From NCBI GenBank assembly GCA_964425605.1, contig CAYRNR010000011.1:1-64000 (forward strand): DNA of 64,000 bases, in the 5' to 3' direction. The notes below the pieces were generated by a model. The model was not told where the DNA came from. It did no database searches and saw only the letters and a list, made by a program, of their open reading frames with translations. This DNA comes from CAYRNR01 sp964425605 (GTDB lineage Bacteria; Myxococcota_A; UBA796; UBA9615; CAYRNR01). Of this stretch, positions 7,311 to 16,877 are shown piece by piece; the first letter of the stretch is position 1, and each line of letters begins with the position of its first letter. The translations under genes and the position numbers were made by a program.

Positions 7311-9154
7311 GTTCGCCTCGACGCCGCGGCGAACGCTGCCGCGTGTTCGTCCCCCAGGAACGAATAGGAGATGCAGGTGCCGTCCGCATCGCGCACCAGC
7401 CGCGCCGGTCCGGGGGGCGCGATCGCGGAGCACGCGCGGACGCGGCCCGCGTACAGGTCGAGCAGGAAGCTGGCCAGGGGGTTGGCTGCCAGGCCGAGGG
7501 CGCGGCTTGCCAACGCCGTGGCCTCGGCGCCCTGGCCCAGCAGGAAGTGGCAGTAGGACAGGGCGCAGGTCGTCTCCACCCGCAGCGGTTCCCGCGCCAG
7601 CGCCTCCTCGTACGCGGCCGCAGCGCCAGCCGGATCGCCCTGGCGGCACAAGATCGCCCCGCGGGTGTCGAGGACGGCGGCGGCGAGGGTCGGATCCCGT
7701 TCGTCCAGCCCGTCGAGCAGCGCCAGCACGCGGGCGTCCTGCCCGGTCTTCTCCAGCGCGGACGCGCGCCGCCAGACCTCCCGCGCGTCGGTGGTGTCGA
7801 GGGGCAGCGCCAGGGCCACCCCCCACGCCAGCGCGTGCTCGCTCAGCTCCTCGCACAGGCCGCCGAAGGCGCGGAGCGCCCGCTCGACGTCCTGGCCGAG
7901 GGGTTCCGGATCGGTCGATACCAGCGCCGGGGTGACTGGGCCATCGGGCCAGCAGTCGGCCGGGAAGCCGTCGCGGGCTTGTTCCAGGAGCGTCCGGAGC
8001 ACGGGCTCGAGCAGGGCGCGGTCCTCGCCGGACAGATCTCGGATGTGGCAGAACAGGCGCACCAGCGCGTCGATGTCGCCCAGCTGGTGCAACGCGGCCA
8101 GCCGCAGCGATCGATTCTCCTCTGCCACAGACATGCAGCACCCCGAACACGCGTCGGGGTACTCGCCGGCGGCCATCTGCCCCCTGGCCCGCTCCATCGC
8201 GTCGCCGAGCCAGATCGCCTCGACGGACGCCTCGCCCACGCCCTGCAACCCCTCGGGCGCGTGCCTCCAGCAGGGCCGGACTCGGCCGTCCCACATGATC
8301 ACCAGCTGGTCCCAGGGCACCAGGCAGCCCGAACGGAGGAAGCCGGGCTCGAGGCACGCGGCGTCGTTGGCCAGGATCCGGTCGAGCCGCGCGGCCTTCT
8401 CGACGAGCTCCCCCCGGCTCAGCTCCTCGGCGTTGGTGCGCAGGTCCAGCTCGCTGGCGCGCGCCGCGGCGCTCTCGAGCCGAGCGCGCACATGGGGCAG
8501 ATCCTCGGGGGCGAACATCAGCTCCCGGGCGAGCTCCGACTGCTGCGTGATGGGCTGGAAGTAGACGTGGGAGGCCGCGACGTCGACCATCCGCTCGAGG
8601 AACTCCTCGATCCGCTCGACGTTGTCACGGTGGAGGATGGACACCACCTTCACCAGCGGCAGCTGCGCGCCCTGGCGCTCCTTCTCCAGCCGCAGGCGTT
8701 CGATGCCTGCCACGGCCTCCTCGTAGACGCCGCTCCGTCCGCGGCCCGCGTCGTGCCCCGCGGCATCGGGGCCATCCAGGGAGACGCCGAGCCGATCCCA
8801 GCCGATGTCCACCAGGTGTCGACACATCTCGTCGGTCAGCAGCGTGCCGTTGGTGGTCATCTCCCCGACGATGCCGCGGCGCTTCAGCGCGGCCGTGACG
8901 TCCCGCAACCGCTGGCCCAGCACGAAGACCTCGCCGCCCACGAGGTACGCCTCGCCCACCCCCAGGTCGGCCAGCTGGTCCACGACGCGTAGCATGTCGT
9001 CGCGGCCGAGCTCGGCGGACGCGGCGGGCGGATCGTCGGTACCGAAGCCGCAGATGGGGCAGCGCAGGTTGCACCGCCCCGTGAGGACCCAGAACACGCG
9101 CCGCGGAGCGGCAGGCTGCCCATCTGCCCAGCGAAGCAAATGGTCTACCTTCAT
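7307..9154 (-). CDS. Radical SAM/SPASM protein with divergent helical-repeat tail
   Basis: The protein is 615 aa from ATG 9154; the 35 codons upstream in frame look non-coding. It shares the head of its neighbours (xxVDHLLRWA, then C28-x3-C32-x2-C35 as CNLRCPIC, then LVGGEVF). The SPASM cysteines are in ACLEPG, GCLVPWDQ, PCWRH and ACSGCCM. The tail differs more: only one or two clear TPR units (around DTRGAILCRQGDPAGAAAAY) and no HDSLAEVHL signature. It stands alone on the minus strand between two plus-strand paralogues. It meets the 5601 gene tail to tail with a shared CTAG and faces the 9321 gene head to head. This arrangement suggests local duplication with one copy inverted. The substrate is unknown. 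Confidence 0.83.
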   Translation of the reverse strand: MKVDHLLRWADGQPAAPRRVFWVLTGRCNLRCPICGFGTDDPPAASAELGRDDMLRVVDQLADLGVGEAYLVGGEVFVLGQRLRDVTAALKRRGIVGEMTTNGTLLTDEMCRHLVDIGWDRLGVSLDGPDAAGHDAGRGRSGVYEEAVAGIERLRLEKERQGAQLPLVKVVSILHRDNVERIEEFLERMVDVAASHVYFQPITQQSELARELMFAPEDLPHVRARLESAAARASELDLRTNAEELSRGELVEKAARLDRILANDAACLEPGFLRSGCLVPWDQLVIMWDGRVRPCWRHAPEGLQGVGEASVEAIWLGDAMERARGQMAAGEYPDACSGCCMSVAEENRSLRLAALHQLGDIDALVRLFCHIRDLSGEDRALLEPVLRTLLEQARDGFPADCWPDGPVTPALVSTDPEPLGQDVERALRAFGGLCEELSEHALAWGVALALPLDTTDAREVWRRASALEKTGQDARVLALLDGLDERDPTLAAAVLDTRGAILCRQGDPAGAAAAYEEALAREPLRVETTCALSYCHFLLGQGAEATALASRALGLAANPLASFLLDLYAGRVRACSAIAPPGPARLVRDADGTCISYSFLGDEHAAAFAAASRRT

Positions 9155-9320
9155 GATCGGGGACCTCCTCCGGACGCGTTCGTCCCCAAGATATACGAAC
9201 GGGCTCCCCGATCCGAAACCCACGGCCGCCGGCCGCCGATTCCCCTCCCCTCGCGCCACTTACAAATGACCAGGAGAATTGTTATTGCTCTAGCTGGGTC
9301 CGGGGTATTCAGGGGTCGGG
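9155..9320. other. Divergent intergenic region between two SPASM-TPR genes
   Basis: This 166-bp region is less GC-rich than its surroundings, with AT patches at about 9189-9198 and 9263-9285. It must hold the promoters for both the 9154 (-) and 9321 (+) genes. I see weak -10-like hexamers on both strands but no convincing -35/-10 pair. An AGGGG run about seven bases before ATG 9321 is a plausible ribosome-binding site. Confidence 0.4.
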
Positions 9321-12300
9321 ATGTACGTGGATCATCTGCTGGAATGGGCGAAGGGGCGTTCTGCGCCGCCCCGCCGGCTGTTCTGGTTCCTGACCGAGCG
9401 CTGCAACCTGCGCTGCTCCATCTGCGGGACGGGCTGCCGCCCCCCCGTCCGCGCCGCCACCGAGCTCACCACCAAGGACCGGCTCCGGCTCGTGGACGAG
9501 ATCGCCGAGATGGGGGTCCGCGAGGCGTACCTCGTGGGCGGCGAGGTCTTCGTGCTGGGCCGCGTGCTGGAGAAGATCACCGCGGCGCTGAAACGGCGCG
9601 ACATCTTCTGCGAGGCGACCACCAACGGCACGCTGCTGAAGCCGCGGATGATCGAGCACCTGGTGGACGTCGGGTGGGACGCCCTGGGCATCTCGGTCGA
9701 CGGCCCGGACGCGCGGTCCCACGATGTCCTGCGCGGGCGGGACGGGGTGTTCGACGCCGCCGTCACCGCGATCCGCGCGCTGAACGAGGAGAAGGCCAGG
9801 CGCGGGGTGAACCTTCCCTCGGTCCGGCTCAGCGTGATCCTCCACCGCGGCAACGTCGAGCGCATCGACGAGATGCTCACCCTGGCCCAGGAGCTCCTCG
9901 TCGACAACGTGTACTTCACGCCCATGACGCCGCAGACGGACACGGCCACCGAGCACATGTTCCGGGCCGAGGAGTTCCCCGACGTCCAGCGCCAGCTCCA
10001 GCTCGCGGCCCGGCGGGAGACGCCGTTCGAGCACAACCTGTCCCAGCTGGCCGGGGGGGAGCTGATCGAGGAGGCCGCCAACCTCGGCCGCATCCTGTCC
10101 TCGGACGTCTCATGCCTCGATCCCGGGTTCTTCCGCGCCGGATGTCTGGTGTTCTGGGACCAGCTCGTGCTGCTGCCGGACGGCCGTGTGAGCCCCTGCT
10201 GGCGCCACAAACCGGAGGGTCTGCCCAACGCGCGGGACACGGAGCTGTCCGAGATCTGGTACGGCGAGGCGATGACGCGCGCCCGCACCGCGATGGCCGC
10301 GGGCGAGTTCCCCGAGGCCTGCTCGGGCTGCTGCATGCCGGTGGCCGTCGAGAACCGGCACCAGCGGCTCGTGGGCCTGCACGAACTCGGGGAGCACGCC
10401 CAGGTGGTGCGCTCCTGCCAGCAGCTCCGTGTGGCCCAGCACCCCTTCGGTCAGACGCCGGAGTACCTGCTGCGCTCCCTGCTCGAGCAGTCGGCCTACC
10501 CGGAGATCGCCGAACTGTGGAAGCTGGAGGAGTTCGTCCTCAAGACCGTGCACCTGGCCCTCGGCGCCGAGAACGCCGGTGAGATCGAGCGGGCCCGGAA
10601 GCTCGCGACGATGATGCTCGACGCGGCGCTGAGCGAGGACGCCGCCCCCGGCCTGTCGATCCTGCTGTCGCCGGCGAGCATCGCGCTCAAGCGCCTGCAC
10701 AACGGCGAGCTGGACCCGGCGGACCAGAGCGTCCGGCACGTGCTCGAGCTGTGGCGCGTGGGCCTCACCGCGCTGTTCACCCGGGGCCGCTCGGACGACG
10801 CGACCCGGGCGATGCGCGCCCTGCTCGAGGGTTCCTACGGCCCCTGGATCGACGACCTGCCCAAGGTGCTGTTCACGCCGTACTACGCTGGCGAGTTCGA
10901 TCTGGTGATCGAGCTGGCGACCGCCGTCCTCGACCGTATCCCCGAACAGCCCCACAGCCTGTGTGCGCGTGGCGCGGCCCGGAGCCAGCTCGGCGATCTC
11001 GACGGCGCGCTCGACGACCTGCAGGCCTGCGAAGCCCTGCCGCCGGCGTCCCGCGAGAGCTTCGAGGAGGAGTTGCAGAGCTCCCTCGCCGGGATCCATC
11101 GGGTGCGCGACGAGCGCGACGCTGCGATCCGCCACGCAAAGCTGGCGCTGGCCGCCCGTCCGGGCAAGATCGAGAGCCTGGCCTGCTGGAGCCGCGTGCT
11201 CCACCTCTTCGCCATCGACGGGGACGAGGAACGCGCGCGCGACGAGATCGAGAGCCTGCTGGACAGCTCCGAGGGCGCCGAACCCCGCTGGCTCGACACC
11301 CTGCTGTTCGAGCCCCACTGGAACGAGAAGTACGACACCGCGATCTTCGTGGCCGAGGCCGTGCTGGCGCGGATTCCCGGTCAGCCCCATAGCCTGTGCG
11401 TCCGCGGCGCGGCGCGGGCCCAGCTGGGCGATCTCGAGGCCTCGATGGAGGACCTCCAGGCGTGTCTCGGGTTGCCCGAGTCGGAGCGGGAGCTCATCGA
11501 GGACGAGCTACAGACGGCCCTGGCCGAGGTCCACCTGGCCCTGGGCGACCTCGACGCAGCGATACGTCACGCGCGGCTGGCCCTGGCGGCGGGGCCCGAG
11601 AAACCCGGCGGCCTCGCGTCGTGGGGCCGGGTGGTCGGCCGGCTCGCCGAGATGGGGGAGCGCGAGCGCGCGAGCGCCGAGCTCGAGGAGCTGCTGGGCC
11701 ACGCCGGGGGCGCCGACGACTCGTGGTACACGGCCCTGCTGTTCGAGCCCCTGTGGAACCGCGAGTTCGACACCGCGCGGTTCCTCGCCAGCGCGGTCCT
11801 GAGCCAGGTCCCCGGGCAACCGCACGGCCTGTGCATCCGCGGCGCGGCGCGGGCCAAGCTCGGCGATCTCGACGGCGCGCTGGGTGACCTTCAGGCGTGC
11901 CAGGCGCTGCCCGAGGCGGCCTGGACGTCCTTCGAGGACGATCTCGAGCTGTCCCTGGCGGAGGTCTCCCTGGACCTGGGGGAACTCGACGACGCCATCG
12001 AGCACGTCGGCAACGCCATCGAGGTGCGCCCGGATCGCAGCGAGGGCCCGGACATCTGGAGCCAGGTGGTGCACCGCTTCGCCCGCCGCGGAGAACTCGA
12101 CCGCGCCCACGCCGAACTCGACGCGCTGTTCGAACGCACCGAGGGCTCCGACGCTGCGTGGTTCACCCCCATGCTCTTCGAGCCCCACCGATCGGGTGAG
12201 TTCGAGATCGTGATCGACCTCGCGACCGCCGTGCTCGACCGTCTGCCCGCGCAGGCGTACTGCCTGTGGATCCGGGGCGCGGCCCTGGGCAAGACGGGCG

Positions 12301-12536
12301 ATCTCGACGGCGCCCTCGATGATCTGAGGGCGTGCGACGCGCTGCCCCCGGCACGGCGCGAGAGGTTCGAGGACGCGCTCCAGGACTCCCTGGCGGAGGT
12401 CCACCTGGCGCGCGGCGACCTCGAAGAGGCGGTCACCCACGCGAAGCGGGCGCTGGCGATCAGCCCGGGGAAGGTGGAGAGCCAGCGCACGTTGGACAGC
12501 GCCGCCCGACGCCTCGATGGTGGGAGTGAGCCGTAG
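9321..12536 (+). CDS. Radical SAM/SPASM protein with long TPR tail (1071 aa)
   Basis: The head (residues 1 to about 360) closely resembles the 5601 product: C28-x3-C32-x2-C35 (CNLRCSIC), LVGGEVF, and SPASM cysteines in SCLDPG, GCLVFWDQ, PCWRH and ACSGCCM. After a linker, residues about 516-1065 are four helical modules of 145 residues, each starting near [LM]LF[ET]P and containing an [RS]GAA[RL] helix followed by a LAEVHL-type helix. The last module ends with the signature LAEVHLARG, as in the other tails. The domain plan is that of a peptide- or protein-modifying SPASM enzyme with a built-in protein-binding scaffold. It is transcribed alone and converges on the asparagine synthase gene 12 bp away. 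The acceptor is not known. Confidence 0.85.
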   Translation: MYVDHLLEWAKGRSAPPRRLFWFLTERCNLRCSICGTGCRPPVRAATELTTKDRLRLVDEIAEMGVREAYLVGGEVFVLGRVLEKITAALKRRDIFCEATTNGTLLKPRMIEHLVDVGWDALGISVDGPDARSHDVLRGRDGVFDAAVTAIRALNEEKARRGVNLPSVRLSVILHRGNVERIDEMLTLAQELLVDNVYFTPMTPQTDTATEHMFRAEEFPDVQRQLQLAARRETPFEHNLSQLAGGELIEEAANLGRILSSDVSCLDPGFFRAGCLVFWDQLVLLPDGRVSPCWRHKPEGLPNARDTELSEIWYGEAMTRARTAMAAGEFPEACSGCCMPVAVENRHQRLVGLHELGEHAQVVRSCQQLRVAQHPFGQTPEYLLRSLLEQSAYPEIAELWKLEEFVLKTVHLALGAENAGEIERARKLATMMLDAALSEDAAPGLSILLSPASIALKRLHNGELDPADQSVRHVLELWRVGLTALFTRGRSDDATRAMRALLEGSYGPWIDDLPKVLFTPYYAGEFDLVIELATAVLDRIPEQPHSLCARGAARSQLGDLDGALDDLQACEALPPASRESFEEELQSSLAGIHRVRDERDAAIRHAKLALAARPGKIESLACWSRVLHLFAIDGDEERARDEIESLLDSSEGAEPRWLDTLLFEPHWNEKYDTAIFVAEAVLARIPGQPHSLCVRGAARAQLGDLEASMEDLQACLGLPESERELIEDELQTALAEVHLALGDLDAAIRHARLALAAGPEKPGGLASWGRVVGRLAEMGERERASAELEELLGHAGGADDSWYTALLFEPLWNREFDTARFLASAVLSQVPGQPHGLCIRGAARAKLGDLDGALGDLQACQALPEAAWTSFEDDLELSLAEVSLDLGELDDAIEHVGNAIEVRPDRSEGPDIWSQVVHRFARRGELDRAHAELDALFERTEGSDAAWFTPMLFEPHRSGEFEIVIDLATAVLDRLPAQAYCLWIRGAALGKTGDLDGALDDLRACDALPPARRERFEDALQDSLAEVHLARGDLEEAVTHAKRALAISPGKVESQRTLDSAARRLDGGSEP
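10866..12533 (+). repeat. 435-nt in-frame tandem modules (about 3.8 copies)
   Basis: The equivalent codons that open each helical module lie at 10866, 11301, 11736 and 12171, exactly 435 nt (145 codons) apart, with no indel between copies. The last copy is shortened by the end of the gene. The copies are diverged in sequence, so this array is older than the one in the giant gene. Confidence 0.8.
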
Positions 12537-12548
12537 CCCCGTGGCCCG

Positions 12549-14489
12549 TCAGGCGCGGACCGGTTCGCTGCGGTGCAGGTAGTCGGTGTAGTTCTTGCGG
12601 TCCACGAACAGGTCGAACCAGATCAGGAAGTTCACCACGCACCACAGCGCCCGCCCGTAGTCCTTGCGGCGCGCGAGGTGGTCCTCCTTCATGGTGCGGA
12701 CGGCGTCGTAGCTCAGCAGGTCGGTCTTCTCCACCGCCTTGCGGTTGAGGTAGCGCTCGAACAGCGGATTGAACTCACCCATGAACCAGTGGGAGTGGGG
12801 CATCTCCAGCCCCATGTTCTGCCGGCGGTAGATCTCGCGCGGCATGAGCTTCTTCACCGCCTGTTTCTGGATGTAGCGCCGCTTGAACCCCTTGAGCCGT
12901 AGCTCAGGCGGGATCGAGCTCACCAGCTCGAAGAGCTTGCGATCCATGTAGGGGAACCGGGCCTCCACCGAGTGGGCCATGAACGTCCGGTCGTTCTTGA
13001 CCATCAGGTCGCCGATGAAGAAGTACTTCAGGTCGATCAGCGAGACGCGGTTGAGGCCGTCGGGGAAGTCCACCGCGTCGTAGGTGTCGGCGAAGAACCC
13101 ATCGGTGGGCCGCACCCTGCCCAGGCCCGGCAGGAGCCGCCGCTGCTCCGAATCGAGCAGGACGTGGCGCCAGTGGTGGTGGGCCTCCGCCTCGTCGAGC
13201 TCGCAGCCGTCCACGAAACGCTTGGCCACGAAGTCGGGGCTGAGCTTGTTGTAGCTGCAGGGCATCTTGTGGACACCCCGCTGGATCAGCTTGCGCAGCC
13301 GGCGGGGGGCCATGGCGCGGTAGAGCCTGCGGGCCTTGTACGCGGCGTGCGTCTCGTACGCATTGAACATCTCGTCCCCGCCCTCCCCCGAGAGCAGCAC
13401 CGAGACGTACTTGGTGGCCTCCTTGGCCAGCAGGTACGACGGCACGCAGGCTCCGTCACCGCTCGGCTCGTCCAGGTAGGCCATGTGCTCGATCAGGTAG
13501 TCGACGGTCTGCTGGGGTCCCACGGTGATCGAGTGGTGGATGGGCTTGAAGCGGTCGACGAGGATCTGCTGGTAGTGGGACTCGTCGTAGCTGGCCTGGT
13601 CCATGACGATGGAGAACGTGTGGAGCGGCCGCGTCGGTTCGAGGTCGCGCGCGAGCGCGAGGATCGATCCCGTGTCGAATCCGCCGGACAGCGTGAGCCC
13701 CAGGGGTGCGTCCGAGATCAGGTTGCGCCGGACGGCGTCGCGCATCTCGCGTCGCAACGGCGTGAGGATGTCCTGCTCGGTGATGGTCGGATCCGTCTTG
13801 TACTCGAACTGGTAGTACTCGCGCTCCGCCCACTCGCCCGACCGCAGGTCCACCTCCACCAGGTGGCCGCCCTGCAGCTCCTCGATGTCGCGGAACGGGG
13901 TCAGCCGATCCGGGATGTAGGCCAGCCCGAAGTAGTGGTAGACCGCCTCGAGGTTCAGCGCATCGTCGAAGTAGGGCAGCTGGAGGAAGGACTTGATCTC
14001 CGAGGCGAAGTGGAACCGCCCGTTCTTGACCATGAAGAACACGGGGCGGATGCCGAAGAAGTCCCGGACCAGGAACAGCTTGCGCTTGCGCTTGTCGAAC
14101 AGCGCAAAGGCGAACATCCCGCTGAGCTGGTTGACGAAGTCGATCCCCAGCTCCTCGTACAGGTGGATCAGGACCTCGGTGTCCGAGGAGGTCCGGAAGT
14201 CGTACTTCTTGTCGAGACCGAACTCCTGGATCAGCTCGCGGAAGTTGGTCACCTCGCCGTTGTAGGCGATCTCGATGGCCCCGTCGGCGGAGGCCATGGG
14301 GAGGTTGGCGTTGTCCGAGAGGTCGAGGATCTTGAGTCGGGTGTTGCCCAGGGCGCAACGTTCGTGGATGGAGTACCCCGTCGCGTCGGGGCCGCGGTGA
14401 CGCAGGATATGCGTCATCCGCTTCACGTTGTCGACGTCGGCGTCCTCCAGACGTGACCGGAGAGCGACGATCCCGGCGATACCGCACAT
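12549..14489 (-). CDS. asnB: Glutamine-hydrolysing asparagine synthase-family amidotransferase
   Basis: The protein is 646 aa and starts MCGIAGIV, so Cys2 would be the N-terminal nucleophile of the class II glutaminase domain. That domain continues through HRGPDATG, AYNGEVTNF and VRDFFGIRP. The synthetase domain has its pyrophosphate loop at 268-274 as SGGFDTG, where the usual motif is SGGxDS, and it has LSGEGGDEMF further on. The family uses glutamine ammonia to amidate an adenylated carboxylate: aspartate in AsnB, or sugar and peptide carboxylates in biosynthetic clusters. It is the last gene of the ten-gene minus-strand run, 90 bp after the B12-type radical SAM gene. That context favours amidation of the locus product, but a plain AsnB cannot be ruled out. 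Confidence 0.85.
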   Translation of the reverse strand: MCGIAGIVALRSRLEDADVDNVKRMTHILRHRGPDATGYSIHERCALGNTRLKILDLSDNANLPMASADGAIEIAYNGEVTNFRELIQEFGLDKKYDFRTSSDTEVLIHLYEELGIDFVNQLSGMFAFALFDKRKRKLFLVRDFFGIRPVFFMVKNGRFHFASEIKSFLQLPYFDDALNLEAVYHYFGLAYIPDRLTPFRDIEELQGGHLVEVDLRSGEWAEREYYQFEYKTDPTITEQDILTPLRREMRDAVRRNLISDAPLGLTLSGGFDTGSILALARDLEPTRPLHTFSIVMDQASYDESHYQQILVDRFKPIHHSITVGPQQTVDYLIEHMAYLDEPSGDGACVPSYLLAKEATKYVSVLLSGEGGDEMFNAYETHAAYKARRLYRAMAPRRLRKLIQRGVHKMPCSYNKLSPDFVAKRFVDGCELDEAEAHHHWRHVLLDSEQRRLLPGLGRVRPTDGFFADTYDAVDFPDGLNRVSLIDLKYFFIGDLMVKNDRTFMAHSVEARFPYMDRKLFELVSSIPPELRLKGFKRRYIQKQAVKKLMPREIYRRQNMGLEMPHSHWFMGEFNPLFERYLNRKAVEKTDLLSYDAVRTMKEDHLARRKDYGRALWCVVNFLIWFDLFVDRKNYTDYLHRSEPVRA

Positions 14490-14579
14490 GCTTATACGAC
14501 CTAACCGCTACAGCGCCGACCCGCAAGGAGTTCCCGAGGCTCGGCTCGCCATCGACCCCAGAATCCCATCCATTCTACA

Positions 14580-16037
14580 TCAGAAGAAGCCCTTGAGCGC
14601 GATACGCGCGGCGCGCGCCACGTTGTTCGGTCGGAGCCGACGGGCCTGGGCGAGGATGCGCGAGGGCCGGAGGTAGAACCGTCGCAACGCGCGCTTCTGC
14701 AGCTTCCTCAGCTGGGTGACGTCGAGCGCCGGTGTGACCCAGATCGGCTCCACGTCGGTGAAGCAGATGTAGGGCGCGTACCGGGCCCAGACCGAAGGAT
14801 CGAGGCTGCCGTCGGCGCGGATCCCGGTGTCGAGGATTCCGCTGGCCCGCAGCTCCTCGAACAGGGCCGATCCGGGGTACGGGGTGCAGACGCTGAACTG
14901 CGCCATGTCCAGGGGGAGCGAGCAGGCGAACCGGATGGTCTGCAGGGAGTCCTCGTAGCGCTCGCCGGGCAGCCCCAGGATGAACAACCCCTCGACCCGG
15001 ATGTCGGAGTTGTCCTTGATCACACGCACCGCGCGCTCCACGTCGCGCAGGGCCGTGCCCTTGCGGACACGATTGAGCAGCGACTGGACCCCGGACTCGA
15101 TCCCCACCGACAGCTCGTAGCAGTTGGCGGCGGCCATGGCGCGGACGACCTCGGGCGTCACGTGGTGGACGTGGGCGTCCGTGCCCCAGCGGATGGTCAA
15201 CCGCCTCCGCCGGATCTCGGCGCACGTCTCGAACAGCCAGTCACGATCGCCCATGAAGAGCGAGTCCATGAAATAAATGTAGCTCGTGGCGTACTCGCGC
15301 TGGAGCATCTCCATCTCGTCGACGACGCGCTCGACCGAGTTGCAGCGCAACTTGTGGGAGTCCCGGACCACGCAGAACGTGCAGCGGTACAGACAACCCC
15401 GCTGGGTGCTCATGGTCTTGGCGTCGCCGCCCCCCTCGCCCACGTAGGACTGGTTGCTGAACTCCGTCAGCGAGTACTGCCGCTGGTCGACGAGATCCCT
15501 CGCCGGGACGGGCAGACCGGAGAGATCCGCCACCTCGGCCGAGCGCGTCGCCTCGACGATCCCGCCATCCGCGGCCCGGTAGGACACCGCTCCCAGGCCT
15601 TCGGGGTCCTCGCCGCGCGCGTACGCCGCGAGGATCTCGGCGAAGACCTGGTCCCCCTCCCCGTGCACCACGGCGTCGCAGCAACGCTCCTCGATGTACT
15701 GCCGGGCGAACACCGCGGCGTGGATGTTGCCCAGCACGACGCGCACGTCCGGGCGGGTCGCCTTGACCCATCGCCCGATCTCGTGGACGGCCGCGCCATT
15801 ACACGTCAGCGTGGACAGGCCGATCACCTCGGGGCCGTGTGCCTCGATCCTGCGCTGCAGATCGGCGACGCTGAGTTCCTCGGCGTACGCGTCGATGACG
15901 GCGACGTCGTGACCGGCCTCCCGGGCCGAGGCCGCGACGTACAGCAACCCCAGCGGCTCGTACTTCTGGACGAACTCGCGCCCGGCGCCGAGCATCGCCT
16001 CGAGTTCGTCCGGTGGGTTGATCAGGAGTACACGCAT
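14580..16037 (-). CDS. B12-binding-domain radical SAM protein
   Basis: The protein is 485 aa. The N-terminal Rossmann-like domain has LLINPP at the start, VIGLSTLT and a central VVLGNIHAAVF, as in the cobalamin-binding class, although the DxHxxG base-off motif is not evident. The radical SAM motif is C215-x3-C219-x2-C222 (CLYRCTFC). It is followed by YFMDSLFMGD, SVGIESGVQ and GLFILGLPGE, all standard for this group, which contains methyltransferases and other C-C or C-S chemistry enzymes. The C-terminal 60 residues are basic. It begins ten bases after the GT2 gene ends, so they are co-transcribed. The substrate is unknown; a lipid or glycan precursor would fit the operon. Confidence 0.82.
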   Translation of the reverse strand: MRVLLINPPDELEAMLGAGREFVQKYEPLGLLYVAASAREAGHDVAVIDAYAEELSVADLQRRIEAHGPEVIGLSTLTCNGAAVHEIGRWVKATRPDVRVVLGNIHAAVFARQYIEERCCDAVVHGEGDQVFAEILAAYARGEDPEGLGAVSYRAADGGIVEATRSAEVADLSGLPVPARDLVDQRQYSLTEFSNQSYVGEGGGDAKTMSTQRGCLYRCTFCVVRDSHKLRCNSVERVVDEMEMLQREYATSYIYFMDSLFMGDRDWLFETCAEIRRRRLTIRWGTDAHVHHVTPEVVRAMAAANCYELSVGIESGVQSLLNRVRKGTALRDVERAVRVIKDNSDIRVEGLFILGLPGERYEDSLQTIRFACSLPLDMAQFSVCTPYPGSALFEELRASGILDTGIRADGSLDPSVWARYAPYICFTDVEPIWVTPALDVTQLRKLQKRALRRFYLRPSRILAQARRLRPNNVARAARIALKGFF

Positions 16038-16047
16038 CTCGACCGGA

Positions 16048-16803
16048 TCAGCCCCTGCTCCCGAAACGAATCCGCCACGGATTGAGGACGGACTCGAACA
16101 CGTTCGGCCACGACAGGTTGGATTGGCCCAGGGCCCTGTCGGTGAACACGATAGGCACCTCCTCGGCGGTCATGCCCGCGCCGAGGATGTGCGATAGGAA
16201 CTCGATGTGGAACGCGTACCCGCGGACCTCGACCCGCCGGGGGTCGCAGCGGCGCAGCGTCTCCGCCCGGAAGGCGCGGAACCCGGACGTGTTGTCCAGG
16301 ACCGGCATGTCCAGCACGGCGCCCACGTACAGGTTCGCCGCTCGGCTCAGGGCGCGCCGTGACAGCGGCCAATCTCGAATGCTCCCGCCAGGGATGTACC
16401 GGGAGCCGATGGCGACGTCCGCGCCGCGGTCCAGGGCACCGACGAGGTCCGGGATGTACTGGGCGTCGTGGGAGCCGTCGGCGTCCATCTGCACGACCTG
16501 GCGCGCCCCCATGGCCAGCCCCGCCGAGAGGCCCGCCGCCAGCGCCGGGCCGTAGCCCTCGCGTCGCGCCCGCCGCAGCAAGCCGATACGGGGCTCCGAG
16601 GCCCCCAGCTCCTCGGTGAGCTCGCTGGTCCCGTCCGGAGAGCTGTCGTCCACGATCAACAGGTGGTAGTCCGGTGACACGCCCAGGACGGCCTCGGCGA
16701 GCAGCGGGACGTTCTCCACCTCGTTGAAGGTCGGCGAGACCACGACGACTTCCGGTACGGCCGAGGAGGACCCATCGCCGTCGTGTGCCTGTACCTGGGC
16801 CAT
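16048..16803 (-). CDS. GT2 polyprenyl-phosphate mannose/glucose synthase-like
   Basis: The protein is 251 aa from ATG 16803. It is a compact single-domain GT-A fold: VVVSPTFNEVENVPLL, then LIVDDSSPDGT, then the metal-binding DADGSHDAQYIP, and GSRYIPGG with DWPLSRR. These are the diagnostic blocks of DPM1-type synthases that transfer a sugar from GDP- or UDP-sugar to a polyprenyl phosphate. There is no C-terminal membrane region, as in the short bacterial and eukaryotic DPM1 forms. Its place in an operon with GT-C-like membrane proteins fits well, because those enzymes use polyprenyl-phosphate sugars as donors. The sugar cannot be read from the sequence. A longer upstream frame was rejected because it runs into the neighbouring gene. 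Confidence 0.88.
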   Translation of the reverse strand: MAQVQAHDGDGSSSAVPEVVVVSPTFNEVENVPLLAEAVLGVSPDYHLLIVDDSSPDGTSELTEELGASEPRIGLLRRARREGYGPALAAGLSAGLAMGARQVVQMDADGSHDAQYIPDLVGALDRGADVAIGSRYIPGGSIRDWPLSRRALSRAANLYVGAVLDMPVLDNTSGFRAFRAETLRRCDPRRVEVRGYAFHIEFLSHILGAGMTAEEVPIVFTDRALGQSNLSWPNVFESVLNPWRIRFGSRG

Positions 16804-16877
16804 TCCTGCTTTCTTCTCCAGCGGTCCCGTGTGAGCGCAGCCCTCGTGCTGGTCCCTCACCGATCCCGGGGGTCCAC

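Noticed and set aside
5505..8357. A 950-codon minus-strand frame crossing the 5601 and 7307 genes
   Set aside because: It covers the antisense of one radical SAM gene and an alternative frame of another. Both real genes have complete cluster motifs.
14490..14579. A GC-rich inverted repeat in the gap before the asparagine synthase, considered as a terminator
   Set aside because: Pairing is short and no T-run follows on the minus strand. The gene order argues for read-through.
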